Shown here one piece after another: positions 47,711 through 57,100 of a stretch of 64,000 nt of DNA (position 1 is the first letter of the stretch; each line of letters starts with the position of its first letter). A model generated the notes under the pieces. That model made no database searches and was not told the DNA's origin. It saw nothing but the letters and a program-made list of their open reading frames with translations. The position numbers were made by a program, and so were the translations under genes. The DNA is from Rugalucina vietnamica (Eukaryota > Mollusca > Bivalvia > Lucinida > Lucinidae), in assembly GCA_964017185.1 (NCBI GenBank), contig OZ024884.1:12687548-12751547 (forward strand), in the 5' to 3' direction.

Positions 47711-48143
47711 TGTCGAGGAGATCGTTTTATGCCAGCCTTTTTTTTCTCTACGACATACGGAAAAAGTAACACAAGAAAATGAAAACAGCTTACCACCAAT
47801 TTTTTATTCCTTTTTTTATTCCAACATGAATATCACACAATCATTTATCCGATAATTTTTGTCGTTTTTTTAACATAGAAAAACCGAAGCTTTTATACCC
47901 ATAGTGTCTCCGCTAGTAGCACAAATTCCACGTGAATCACATATGGCACGAGCAAAGCGGCTCCGACGGAGCCTCAAGATTCACGTGAAACTTATGCTAC
48001 TTAACGGAGACAATCAAAAAACCAATAAGTTCATTCAAGTACAACAATAAAAACGATAGTTTCTCAAGCGGAGACAAACAAAGTACTAAAAGTTCATTCA
48101 GTACACACTAACATATACTTGAATCGACTCGCTATTTGCGACA
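47711..48143 (-). repeat. 3' LTR of BEL/Pao element
   Basis: In element orientation it begins TGTCGCAAATAGCGAGTCGA and ends ..CTCCTCGACA. It contains a palindromic ATTCCACGTGAATCACATAT .. GATTCACGTGAA region. A short purine stretch (GGGGAG) precedes it. Confidence 0.9.
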
Positions 48144-48169
48144 CTCCCCAACGGAAGTAAAACAGGTTA

Positions 48170-49045
48170 TTAGTTTCTGTAATAGTCTCTTTCTAAATTG
48201 TACTTGACATCAACGACCCCTCCATTGACGATATATGTCTTCTTTGTCACTGTCACAACCATCGTTTCTGTTATTACTTCCTCTTCGCGAATGACAACAG
48301 CAGTTTCATCGTCATCGTCACTACTTATGACGATTACGTCATCATCATCGTCATCATCGTCATCATTGTCATCGTTGTCATCAGAGCTGTCTGCATCACC
48401 CGCATCCACGGCATCCCCAACGACCACTCCGCCATATGAATTCACTGAATCGGTGACATCAGTATCATTTGCCACGTCATCATTATAATCTAACACACTA
48501 GACACACTGACATCATCAGAATTTCCATCAATTACACCATCATCACAAGAGAGAACTTCACCATCCTCACTCACAACGCTTCCATTATTTGATCCACCCG
48601 AATTTACATTATCACCCTGAATTAATTCACAATCAAACACTTCCTCATCAGAAATATCACTATATCCAGCGCCAACACGATTCACCGCACATTCACCGTT
48701 TGTCGCCTCGCCACTACTAATACTATTATTATTTAAATCTGGAATCTTGAACTCCGTTATGGTGTTCATGTATCTAACACCATACTGGGCCGCATCCATT
48801 TCTTCGATCATGTCTAACACAGAATCATCTTCACTAACCTTGTCGTAGTAGGTGTCTCTATCTACATCACCACGTGGCGCAACACAAGCAGTAGCATGTG
48901 CTTCCAGTTTTTCAAACCCATGTTTATTAACAAGATGTTTAGATAAATAGCTCCTACGCACAAATTTTGATACACAGTTATCTTGTACACACAGCCAGTA
49001 TTCAACATCCCTATGCACTTCTCTGACATGCCTTTTTAGATTTTT
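48170..49045 (-). CDS. BEL/Pao ORF3: C2H2 finger and acidic tail
   Basis: The frame is open from about 49045. NLKRHVREVH, the second half of one C2H2 finger, is followed by a complete C-x4-C finger, WLCVQDNCVSKFV..SKHLVNKHG. Then come about 200 residues rich in Asp, Ser, Asn and Val, a DDDD run, and VIVISSDDDDE, which fits a SUMO-interaction motif. The C terminus is TKKTYIVNGGVVDVKYNLER. It lies between pol and the 3' LTR, ending 26 nt before the LTR, where env or accessory genes sit. Codon track inspection shows no stops, so the 3' part is still intact. Function unknown; DNA- or chromatin-directed action is inferred. Not a family I can name. Confidence 0.75.
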   Translation of the reverse strand, partial: KNLKRHVREVHRDVEYWLCVQDNCVSKFVRRSYLSKHLVNKHGFEKLEAHATACVAPRGDVDRDTYYDKVSEDDSVLDMIEEMDAAQYGVRYMNTITEFKIPDLNNNSISSGEATNGECAVNRVGAGYSDISDEEVFDCELIQGDNVNSGGSNNGSVVSEDGEVLSCDDGVIDGNSDDVSVSSVLDYNDDVANDTDVTDSVNSYGGVVVGDAVDAGDADSSDDNDDNDDDDDDDDDVIVISSDDDDETAVVIREEEVITETMVVTVTKKTYIVNGGVVDVKYNLERDYYRN

Positions 49046-49902
49046 GTTTTAAGAAATGAATTTCATTTTTCTGGTGTTCATGGAGCTATGAACCGCAGTG
49101 GGTCGCGTGCAAAGTGAATGAACCCCGAAGGGGTTCATGTAAGCTTTGCTAGCGACCCACTGCGGTTCATAGCTCCAAGAACAACAGAAAAATTAAACTC
49201 ATTGCTTATATTTACATTCATTTTTCTCTATCGCTTGTTGAAAAATCACCAAGGCGGTCACATTTACCAGCAAACAGAGAATCTACACACAGTGTGTGTT
49301 CAAACAGCGGAACGGCGTCGACGTTTACAACGTCCAATCAGTTTGGCGAGATTCAATTTTTTTGACGTCAAGTTTGAATTACGTCACGTCGCGTGACACA
49401 ATGTTGTTCATGGAAGTATGAACGCAGATGAACATCTAATGGTTCATCTAAGGAGGTTTTAGAAAAATGTAAATATTTAAGAAATGAATTTCATTTTTCT
49501 GGTGTTCATGGAGCTATGAACCGCAGTGGGTCGCGTGCAAAGTGAATGAACCCCGAAGGGGTTCATGTAAGCTTTGCTAGCGACCCACTGCGGTTCATAG
49601 CTCCATGAACAACAGAAAAATTAAACTCATTGCTTATATTTACATTCATTTCTCTCTATCGCTTGTTGAAAAATCACCAAGGCGGTCACATTTACCAGCA
49701 AACAGAGAATCTACACACAGTGTGTGTTCGAACAGCGGAACGGCGTCGACGTTTACAACGTCCAATCAGATTGGCGAGATTCATGTTTTTTGACGTCAAG
49801 TTTGGATTACGTCACGTCGCGTGACACAATGTTGTTCATGGAAGTATGAACACAGATGAACATCTAATGGTTCATCTAAGGAGGTTTTAGAAAAATGTAA
49901 AT
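49046..49902. mobile_element. Two tandem hairpin units (about 428 bp each) inside ORF3
   Basis: Two nearly identical units, starting AAGAAATGAATTTCATTTTT at about 49053 and 49479. Each opens with a 105-nt hairpin (GAGCTATGAACCGCAGTGGG .. CCCACTGCGGTTCATAGCTC with inner AACCCCGAAGGGGTT). Each then holds CCAAGGCGGTCACATTTACC, a GGCGTCGACGTTTACAACGT stretch and GACGTCA motifs. The pair separates the two pieces of ORF3. Confidence 0.8.
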
Positions 49903-49949
49903 ATATAGCGATAACTGCGTGGGCATAAATCACACTGGAACAAAGACAT
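49887..49949 (-). pseudogene. BEL/Pao ORF3, 5' piece (C2H2 half finger)
   Basis: The ATG at 49949 directly follows a good 3' splice site. It encodes MSLFQCDLCPRSYRYIFT and then runs into the hairpin insertion and stops. FQCDLC..Y is the first half of a C2H2 finger; the missing H..H half is at the start of the frame on the far side of the insertion (about 49045-49018). So one ORF has been split. Confidence 0.6.
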
Positions 49950-50819
49950 GCTTCTGCAAAAGAATAAATACAATATGAAGTTGTATCCTAAAAACAAACA
50001 CTCAGTTTAATATTCCACAGAACAGTTCTAATTTGTGAAGCACTTGTAAATATACATGTACACCTCCATGAACAAAAACGCACCTACAGCAGCATTCAAC
50101 ATGAATGACGATTTTTATTGCATATATGACGACATCCACTTTCTACATAAATGCAAAGAGGAAAAAAAACACTATACATACGTGCTCTCTGTAAGAATCT
50201 AAGTACTATATCTTTTACACTGCCGACACATATACACTGTAACGCACGAGTTAGATAAATTGTAAATCCACAATTGAATGCTCCGTCAGCGATATACACG
50301 TCTATCGGCACGTATACACAAATGATAAGCTCCGTTGATCATGTAAACAGTTGCACGGGATAGACGATAGTATTATGTATATGTACACAAACAGTACTCC
50401 GCCAAATGTATATGTACACTGACTACCTGAAAACACGCCCGGTAACCGCACAATCACATAGCTTTAACACCTAAGTGAAACTGAAACACTTTTTTACGCA
50501 TGAACACATTTCGATTCTCACTGTCGAATCATTCCTCATGAACACACATTTACAAATATTCGTTAAAAGGAACAAATTTCTGGGAATAACGATAGCTTGA
50601 CAAGAATAACTTTTTCCATTACAACTCATATATTACGGTATTCACTGCCGTAATATCTGGTAAACGCACACCTACATAATTTCCCAACACAAAACAGAAA
50701 AAACTTCAAATTTCTGAATTTAGGGCTAAATTTTCAGAATAATCCCTTTGATTTATAACACATAACTCCTATATACAGTATATACACTATACTAAAACAC
50801 AAGTTAATTGTCTGCACAT
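49919..50819. other. BEL/Pao untranslated stretch between pol and ORF3
   Basis: No long frame. Near its ORF3 side the minus strand has a strong 3' splice site (TTTATTCTTTTGCAG, AG at 49955-49954) five bases before an ATG (49949). An inverted TACGGTATTCACTGCCGTAA palindrome lies near 50632-50655. Confidence 0.55.
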
Positions 50820-53800
50820 TTAGGCACTTAAACACTTTTTTATTTTCTCGGTAGCTTCTTTTGCTGCCTGACTCTGGGGCAGCAATTCTCCTTTACTGAC
50901 TTCATCCTCCATTTTCTCTTCTTCAACACAACCTTTGTTCCTGCTAGAAACTTCGATAGGGAATAACAAATTCAGAGGATGTCCAAACACTCTCCCTGAA
51001 GGCATCTTAACCTTTGCTGAACGGACACTTCCATCAGAACTACTGACTAATTTTATCACCTTCCCCTTTCTCCAGCATCCTCGTGGAATTTCGTCCTTTT
51101 TAAGCACTACATCGCCTACACTGGGCGCGTATTGAGAACGATTTCTTCCAGTTTTAAGCATGGTTTGTGTACGTTCCCTTAAACTCAGAAGATAATCGTC
51201 GCGCCAAATTTTCCAAAATGTTTGCAACAACCTTTGACCCTTTTTCCACATCTGTGATAGCCTATCCGCGGAACTTTCAAACGGATTGTAATCCGAATCA
51301 CTTTGGTCATATTCAAGTTCCGGTATCCCTGTTTTTGGATTCAGAGATAAGAAGTGGTTAGGTGTCAACGTAATGTTGGATTCTAGATCGTCACCAACAT
51401 ACACAAGAGGTCGGGCATTGACGGTAGCTTCAATTTCTTTCATGACCGTTTGTAGATGTATTTGTGTAAGCAATCTTCTGTGTAGTGTCTTGCGCAGTGC
51501 CCTTTTGACCAGACCAACAAGACGTTCATAGAAGCCCCCCATCCAAGGGGCCATTTCCACTATGAATATCCATTTGATTCCTGTACGTGATGCATAGCTT
51601 TGTACATCTTCACTGTTTATCACATTTTTCCATACAAGATCTAGTGTTGCTGCTGCTGTTTTGAATTGTAATGCATTGTCACTATATATCTCATTTGGTG
51701 TACCCCTCAATGTCACGAATCTTCTTAAACCAAGCAGAAATTCTTCCGTTGACATATCCAACACAATTTCAAGATGTAACGCTCTTGTAACAAGACATGT
51801 GAAAAGACAAACCCACACTTTCTTTGAACTGTTATCATGTTTGACATATAGCGGTCCTAGATAATCTAATCCAGTCCTTTCGAAGGGTTTTGATTCATTA
51901 ACACGAATACCAGGTAGGGGTGGCATTTCCGGCATTTTGTAGGGGCCACCTTCATATCGTCGACAAACCAAACATGATCGTAGTACTGACCGGACTGCAG
52001 ATCGCCCTTGAGGGATCCAGTACTTATATCTGACTTGACCAAGTGTTTGTGACACTCCACAATGCAGGTTCTGTTTGTGAACGGTTTCAACCACTAAGTG
52101 CGTGAACTTGTCATGTTTCGGTAGAAGTATAGGTCTGCGCGCACTTTCTGTTAACTCTGCATGTTCTATCCTACCTTTACACTTCAGTACACCATCACAG
52201 TCTATATACAAACCCAGCTGTCTCTGCAAATTGTTAGACTTTCTATTCTGTATTGAATCATACACTTCTGAAAAATGCTTTCGCTGAACATGTAGAATCC
52301 ACAACCTTTCTGCCTGATCCAACTCATCTCTTGTTACTACTCCTTCAAACTCACACCTGTGCCTCAGTTTGTTTATGAAGCGCAAAGCCAACGCCGTTAC
52401 TCTCAACAGCTTTGACAGGGACGAAAATCTTTCAATGTCCATTTCTAATGGTGGAAAGTTTATAGAAGTACTCACCTTCGTACTTTCCTCTTCATGATTC
52501 ACTTGCAACAGTATCGTTTCATTTTGTCGCTTTTGAACTTTCAGTTCCGACTCATAATCATGTTCAGAGGTTTCATCAATTTCACTTGGCATTTTTGACC
52601 ATTCAGATTCAGAATTTTGCAACCACACGGGGCCATGCCACCACAATTGATCTGAACGGAGCTTTTTGACAGAACTTCCACGGGAAGCAATGTCAGCAGG
52701 GTTTTCCTTTGATCGGACATAGTTGATCTGAATATCATCGTGGCTCCTGATTTCTGTCACTCTATTCCGAACAAAGACCGAGAGATCCTTCACTGAATTT
52801 ATCCATTTTATAACACACTGAGAATCTGACCACAGATATAACCCATGAATAGGAATATTCAAATGACGTTGCACAAACTTCAAACATCTGGTACCTATTA
52901 CCACTGCCATCAACTCTAACCTAGGTACTGACAATTTCTTCAACGGAGCAAGCCTAGTTTTTGAGAACAGAATATTTGCTGTCGATTCAGACTCGCCGTT
53001 GCGCTGAAGAAGATAAATGACAGCTGCGAACGCACATGTTGAGGCATCACAGAAGCAAAGTAGAAAATTTGTCACACTACTGTTTTTACAATTCATTGTT
53101 ATGCACCTTTTGATTTCACAATCCGGTAAGAGTGAAAGATCAGACTTGATAGATGACCACTCCGTCTTGTCCACAGCAGGAATCGCATCATCCCAACCAA
53201 GGTGTTTACTCCACAGTGTTTGGAGCAGAACTTTTCCTTTCAACACTACCGGAGAAAACAAACCAAGCGGATCAAACACTGAACTTATTTCCTTCAGCAC
53301 ATTCCGTTTGGTTACTTCATTTGACTCTGACATGGTATTCAACCTTTTCAGTGATATAGAATCAGTTTCAATGTTCCATGTATGTCCTAAAACTTTAACC
53401 GAGTCATGAATGGCTAGATCTTCTCTTTGTATGATTTCATTCATTTGCTGATCACTTGAGATCCATTCACGCAGATTCATAGATGCGTCATTAAACATTG
53501 ATTTGGCTCCTCTGTAGAGTAGAAGTGCTTCCTCTAGGCTATTCGTGCCAGTGATGACATTATCCACATAAATGTCGTCTTTCAATTTCTTGGACAGATC
53601 ACTTCCATATGTATCCAGGTGATATTCAACAGTAGCCCCTAAGAGAAATGGGCTAGATATTACCCCAAACGGAACACGTCGAAAACGGTATTCTTGGATA
53701 TTATCATAGTCCAGTCTGGCCTTGCTACTATCTTTCATCCAGAAGAATCTAGTAACGTCTCTCTGGTCAGGCTGTAATCCTATCTGAAGAAACGCTTTTT

Positions 53801-55094
53801 CGATATCTGCTACTATGGCAATTTGGTTCAATCGAAACCTCATCAGTAAACCGCATAGGTCATTCAACAGAACAGGGCCTCTATACAGGCATTCATTCAA
53901 ACTGTAGTTCTCTTTCCTAACTTTTGCCGACGCATCATATACAATACGAAGCTTGGTTGTCGGTTTAAGAGGATTTATCACTGCGTGATGAGGAAGATAG
54001 TGTACAGGACCATCGACAGCTTCATTGGCTTTCTCTATAATTCCCTTTTCCAGCTGATCATGAATGACATTATCATATGCTTTCAATAATTCCGGTTTGT
54101 TTTTCATTCTTGCTACAGATGACTTTGTACGCCCAAGAGCAAGTTCGCGATTCACCGGAATATCTGGAACATCTTCTTTCCACGGCCAGGTTACTTGGTA
54201 TCTGCCATCTTCGAACTTTATGGTTTCTTTGAACTTTTCACTCACCATTTCATCAGTTGACGTTTTGGAATTGTCAATTATACCAATTGATTCCACTTTC
54301 CAGAAATCCTTGAGATCAGGTTTTTGAGGTGGTACGTAATCCATAGTCGTGAAAGCACTTGTTTCTGTAACATCATTACCGTATGTAAGGATAAGCATGT
54401 TAGATTCAGTAAGGCTTGGTTCATGATCACCCGATCGACCGGTCAGGATCCATCCCAGTTTTGATGACAGAAGGTAAAGACCAGGTTGAACCTCAATCCG
54501 TTGTGACATAATAATGTCGAGGTAATAATCATTACCTATTAGAACATCAATAGAGGATGACTCAAACATCTTTGGCACGTCATCGGCAAGCTCAAGACTA
54601 GACACTAAGTGCTCAAAATTTTCTGATGATTTAAGTTTCATTGCTTTCCTTTGTACTGATCCACTTATAACTGGAACGATATTTGCACTGACTTCAAGAT
54701 ATGTTCCATTTTTTAGCTTTATATTTAATTTGGTCTGTGTGGTTTTGATTGTTTTGGCACTTTCACTACCAAACGTCACAAGCTTAATTTCTTCTTCTTT
54801 CTCCTTCTTTAATTGCAATTGCTCCGCCAGTCGCTCCGTTACGTAAGTTCTCTGAGATCCTGAATCTAGAAGAATGCGCACTGTATCACTTATGGGTTTT
54901 AATGGGTTCTTAACTTCACATTTTGCTGTCTGCATAAGCACTATTTCACTAGAAGATACAAAAACATTTTCACTTTCATAAACACTTTCTTTCACTTCAG
55001 TTATCTCGCCTGACAAATGAGCATTTGACACTTTCATACTGAATTTTTGTGGACACAAACTCCGATGATGCACGTTTATTTCACCAGTAAACAC
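50820..55094 (-). CDS. BEL/Pao pol: protease, RT, RNase H, integrase
   Basis: About 1424 aa, overlapping the gag end by 14 nt in another frame. No ATG fits the family start. Aspartic protease DSGSQRTYV (about 77). Reverse transcriptase HHAVINPLKPTTKLRIVYDA, LMRFRLNQIAIVADIEKAFL, FGVISSPFLLGATV and DDIYVDNVITG, where the usual second Asp of YVDD is Asn. RNase H: FCDASTCAFAAVIYL, SVPRLELMAVVIGTRC, LWSDSQCVIKWI. Integrase: zinc part HCGVSQTLGQVRYKYWIPQG with CLVCRRYEG, then core GLDYLGPLYV, IYSDNALQFKTA and MAPWMGGFYERLVGLVKRAL. The C-terminal DUF5641-type segment is SVGDVVLKKDEIPRGCWRKG. It makes cDNA and integrates it. The frame is fully open, so the element is recent. Confidence 0.93.
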   Translation of the reverse strand: MFTGEINVHHRSLCPQKFSMKVSNAHLSGEITEVKESVYESENVFVSSSEIVLMQTAKCEVKNPLKPISDTVRILLDSGSQRTYVTERLAEQLQLKKEKEEEIKLVTFGSESAKTIKTTQTKLNIKLKNGTYLEVSANIVPVISGSVQRKAMKLKSSENFEHLVSSLELADDVPKMFESSSIDVLIGNDYYLDIIMSQRIEVQPGLYLLSSKLGWILTGRSGDHEPSLTESNMLILTYGNDVTETSAFTTMDYVPPQKPDLKDFWKVESIGIIDNSKTSTDEMVSEKFKETIKFEDGRYQVTWPWKEDVPDIPVNRELALGRTKSSVARMKNKPELLKAYDNVIHDQLEKGIIEKANEAVDGPVHYLPHHAVINPLKPTTKLRIVYDASAKVRKENYSLNECLYRGPVLLNDLCGLLMRFRLNQIAIVADIEKAFLQIGLQPDQRDVTRFFWMKDSSKARLDYDNIQEYRFRRVPFGVISSPFLLGATVEYHLDTYGSDLSKKLKDDIYVDNVITGTNSLEEALLLYRGAKSMFNDASMNLREWISSDQQMNEIIQREDLAIHDSVKVLGHTWNIETDSISLKRLNTMSESNEVTKRNVLKEISSVFDPLGLFSPVVLKGKVLLQTLWSKHLGWDDAIPAVDKTEWSSIKSDLSLLPDCEIKRCITMNCKNSSVTNFLLCFCDASTCAFAAVIYLLQRNGESESTANILFSKTRLAPLKKLSVPRLELMAVVIGTRCLKFVQRHLNIPIHGLYLWSDSQCVIKWINSVKDLSVFVRNRVTEIRSHDDIQINYVRSKENPADIASRGSSVKKLRSDQLWWHGPVWLQNSESEWSKMPSEIDETSEHDYESELKVQKRQNETILLQVNHEEESTKVSTSINFPPLEMDIERFSSLSKLLRVTALALRFINKLRHRCEFEGVVTRDELDQAERLWILHVQRKHFSEVYDSIQNRKSNNLQRQLGLYIDCDGVLKCKGRIEHAELTESARRPILLPKHDKFTHLVVETVHKQNLHCGVSQTLGQVRYKYWIPQGRSAVRSVLRSCLVCRRYEGGPYKMPEMPPLPGIRVNESKPFERTGLDYLGPLYVKHDNSSKKVWVCLFTCLVTRALHLEIVLDMSTEEFLLGLRRFVTLRGTPNEIYSDNALQFKTAAATLDLVWKNVINSEDVQSYASRTGIKWIFIVEMAPWMGGFYERLVGLVKRALRKTLHRRLLTQIHLQTVMKEIEATVNARPLVYVGDDLESNITLTPNHFLSLNPKTGIPELEYDQSDSDYNPFESSADRLSQMWKKGQRLLQTFWKIWRDDYLLSLRERTQTMLKTGRNRSQYAPSVGDVVLKKDEIPRGCWRKGKVIKLVSSSDGSVRSAKVKMPSGRVFGHPLNLLFPIEVSSRNKGCVEEEKMEDEVSKGELLPQSQAAKEATEKIKKCLSA

Positions 55095-56487
55095 ATGTTT
55101 TGTTCTTTTTGCAATCCTTTGACACGTGACCTACCTTTAAGCACTTATAGCAACTATCCTTTAACTGCTTCTTTCTTTCTGATATTGTTGAGTACTTTGT
55201 GCATTCGTCACTCCAATGTCGTTTATTGCAGTATCTACACTGGTCATAGAATCTGTTTTCAGTACCCTGTTTTGTGTTGGCAACCAGAGCTTCGGCGGAG
55301 GCAACTGTTGGAGGACTTTGATGACCACTTATTTTGCCATCTGACACTTGATTTCCAGTTCTTTTCAATGGGTAACCTTTGTTTGCTCTATTCAAGCTAG
55401 CGGCACCTTTTGGCCTAACATCTAAAGGTCGAGAATTACCTTGTCGCGATGTAGATTCTGCTTGAGTATCTTTCTTCTCTGCATGCTCTCTCGCAGTGAT
55501 GTACTCACGGAGACTATTTCGCAAGGCATCGACTGTCCATTTTGTCTTCGTTCCATGAAGTATTTCTAACTGGAGAAGGGCTTCTTCTGGCAGTTTCGCA
55601 CGAATCATTGATACAAAAATATCTTGATTGACGTTCTGCTTCATTACTTGAAGGCAACGGAGATGTTGCTCCATACTATCAAGAAGGCTCCGAAGACTGC
55701 TAGTTCTGTTCGTAGCCGGGGACAGGTTGATCATTTTGTTATAGTGCAGGTCGATCACTTCTTGTTCATTTCCAAATCGCTCTCTAAGAATACTAATAGC
55801 AACGCCATAGTTTTCTTTAGATAGTGTGAGCCCTTGAATAGCCCGTTTTGCCTCACCATTTAGCTTACTTCTGAGATAATTGAACTTTTCAATATTTGAC
55901 AGTTTGGGATTGTTATGAACAGCATTTTCAAATGCGTCCCAGAACTCCGCCCATTTAAGCTTATCACCATAGAAAAGGGCAATTTCTAACTTAGGTAGTT
56001 TCACTGCATTACTTAATTCTTTCTCTTTTAATTCTTGCTTTTCTAACAACTCATGCTGTTGTTTCATTTGATTGAACACTATTTCATTCATCTGCTTTTG
56101 CAGCTCTACCATTTGATTCATACCGGCCTTTTCTCTCTTTTCATCTTCTTCTACCTTGACAAACTTAACCCTTTCCTTAAACTGCTTAAGTTTCATCACA
56201 TATTCAATCGCTCCGTCACAAACTTCCTCATTTTCAGATATCAACTGCGCCGTTACATCTGTATCTTTATCCCCTATTGTTTCTGCTAATTTCTCAGTTT
56301 GACTTTCGACTTTCTCTGCATACAATTGTAATCTTTCAATACAGTTATCAATTTTTGGAATCAGCTCTTTTTCATACTCAAATTCAATATCGAATGCAAG
56401 AATTTCTGACGCAATCAATATTTCCTTCTTCAAAATATTGATATACCTTGTGCGTACACCTTTCAAATACGGAATATTTGATCCCAT
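55081..56487 (-). CDS. BEL/Pao gag
   Basis: 468 aa from the ATG at 56487. The N-terminal third is coiled-coil and charged. DUF1759-type capsid region runs LPKLEIALFYGDKLKWAEFW, LNGEAKRAIQGL, LRERFGNEQ. Two Cys-His knuckles follow near the end: CRYCNKRHWSDEC and CYKCLKVGHVSKDC. It would form the particle and bind RNA. It stops (TGA, 55083-55081) inside what looks like a third Cys-rich knuckle that continues in the pol frame, so gag and pol are joined by a frameshift here. Whether this is programmed or a lesion cannot be told from one copy. Confidence 0.88.
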   Translation of the reverse strand: MGSNIPYLKGVRTRYINILKKEILIASEILAFDIEFEYEKELIPKIDNCIERLQLYAEKVESQTEKLAETIGDKDTDVTAQLISENEEVCDGAIEYVMKLKQFKERVKFVKVEEDEKREKAGMNQMVELQKQMNEIVFNQMKQQHELLEKQELKEKELSNAVKLPKLEIALFYGDKLKWAEFWDAFENAVHNNPKLSNIEKFNYLRSKLNGEAKRAIQGLTLSKENYGVAISILRERFGNEQEVIDLHYNKMINLSPATNRTSSLRSLLDSMEQHLRCLQVMKQNVNQDIFVSMIRAKLPEEALLQLEILHGTKTKWTVDALRNSLREYITAREHAEKKDTQAESTSRQGNSRPLDVRPKGAASLNRANKGYPLKRTGNQVSDGKISGHQSPPTVASAEALVANTKQGTENRFYDQCRYCNKRHWSDECTKYSTISERKKQLKDSCYKCLKVGHVSKDCKKNKTCVYW

Positions 56488-56537
56488 TTTTGTTTATTTA
56501 ATTTTCAAACGGGAGAACACTTAGCTTTCACTGTTTC

Positions 56538-56557
56538 CCTCCCGGGTTCCGGCACCA
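56538..56557 (-). promoter_or_regulatory. Primer-binding site of BEL/Pao element
   Basis: Six bases after the 5' LTR the minus strand reads TGGTGCCGGAACCCGGGAGG. TGG complements a tRNA CCA end. The tRNA species is not assigned. Confidence 0.6.
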
Positions 56558-56563
56558 AACATA

Positions 56564-56994
56564 TGTCGAGGAGATCGTTTTATGCCAGCTTTTTTTCTCT
56601 ACGACATACGGAAAAAGTAACACAAGAAAATGAAAACAGCTTACCACCAATTTTTCATTCCTTTTTTTATTCCAACATGAATATCACACAATCATTTATC
56701 CGATAATTTTTGTCGTTTTTTTAACATATAAAAACCGAAGCTTTTATACCCATAGTGTCTCCGCTAGTAGCACAAATTCCACGTGAATCACATATGGCAC
56801 GAGCAAAGCGGCTCCGACGGAGCCTCAAGATTCACGTGAAACTTATGCTACTTAACGGAGACAATCAAAAAACCAATAAGTTCATTCAAGTACAACAATA
56901 AAAACGATAGTTTCTCAAGCGGAGACAAACAAAGTACTAAAAGTTCATTCAGTACACACTAGCATATACTTGAATCGACTCGCTATTTGCGACA
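56564..56994 (-). repeat. 5' LTR of BEL/Pao element
   Basis: Almost identical to the other LTR. Expected to hold the promoter and polyadenylation signals; none is called here. Confidence 0.9.
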
Positions 56995-57084
56995 TTCTGT
57001 CCTATTTGCAAGATATACTGGGGGGGATTCTGTCCTAGTGAACAAAAAAGAGTGGGGGGATTATGTCCGGGGGGGATTTTGTCC
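56995..57084. repeat. Right terminal inverted repeat of outer element
   Basis: TTCTGTCCTATTTGCAAGAT .. GGGGGGATTTTGTCC, complementary to the left repeat. The BEL/Pao element inserted directly beside it, so the original element was only about 0.6 kb. Confidence 0.75.
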
Positions 57085-57100
57085 GGATTCCATTCAATTT

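Larger units (their letters stand above)
47711..56994 (-). mobile_element. BEL/Pao LTR retrotransposon, young, 9.3 kb
   Basis: Two LTRs of about 432 bp (TG..CA) differ at only a handful of positions, so insertion is recent. Flanking ATCTG/TTCTG may be a 5-bp target duplication with one change. Order on the minus strand: 5' LTR, primer-binding site, gag, pol (protease, RT, RNase H, integrase), about 0.9 kb untranslated, then a third ORF, then 3' LTR. Pol order with integrase last and DUF1759/DUF1758-type segments marks BEL/Pao. Confidence 0.93.

Noticed and set aside
48198..48488. 96-aa Ser/Thr-rich plus frame
   Set aside because: Antisense of the acidic region of BEL/Pao ORF3.
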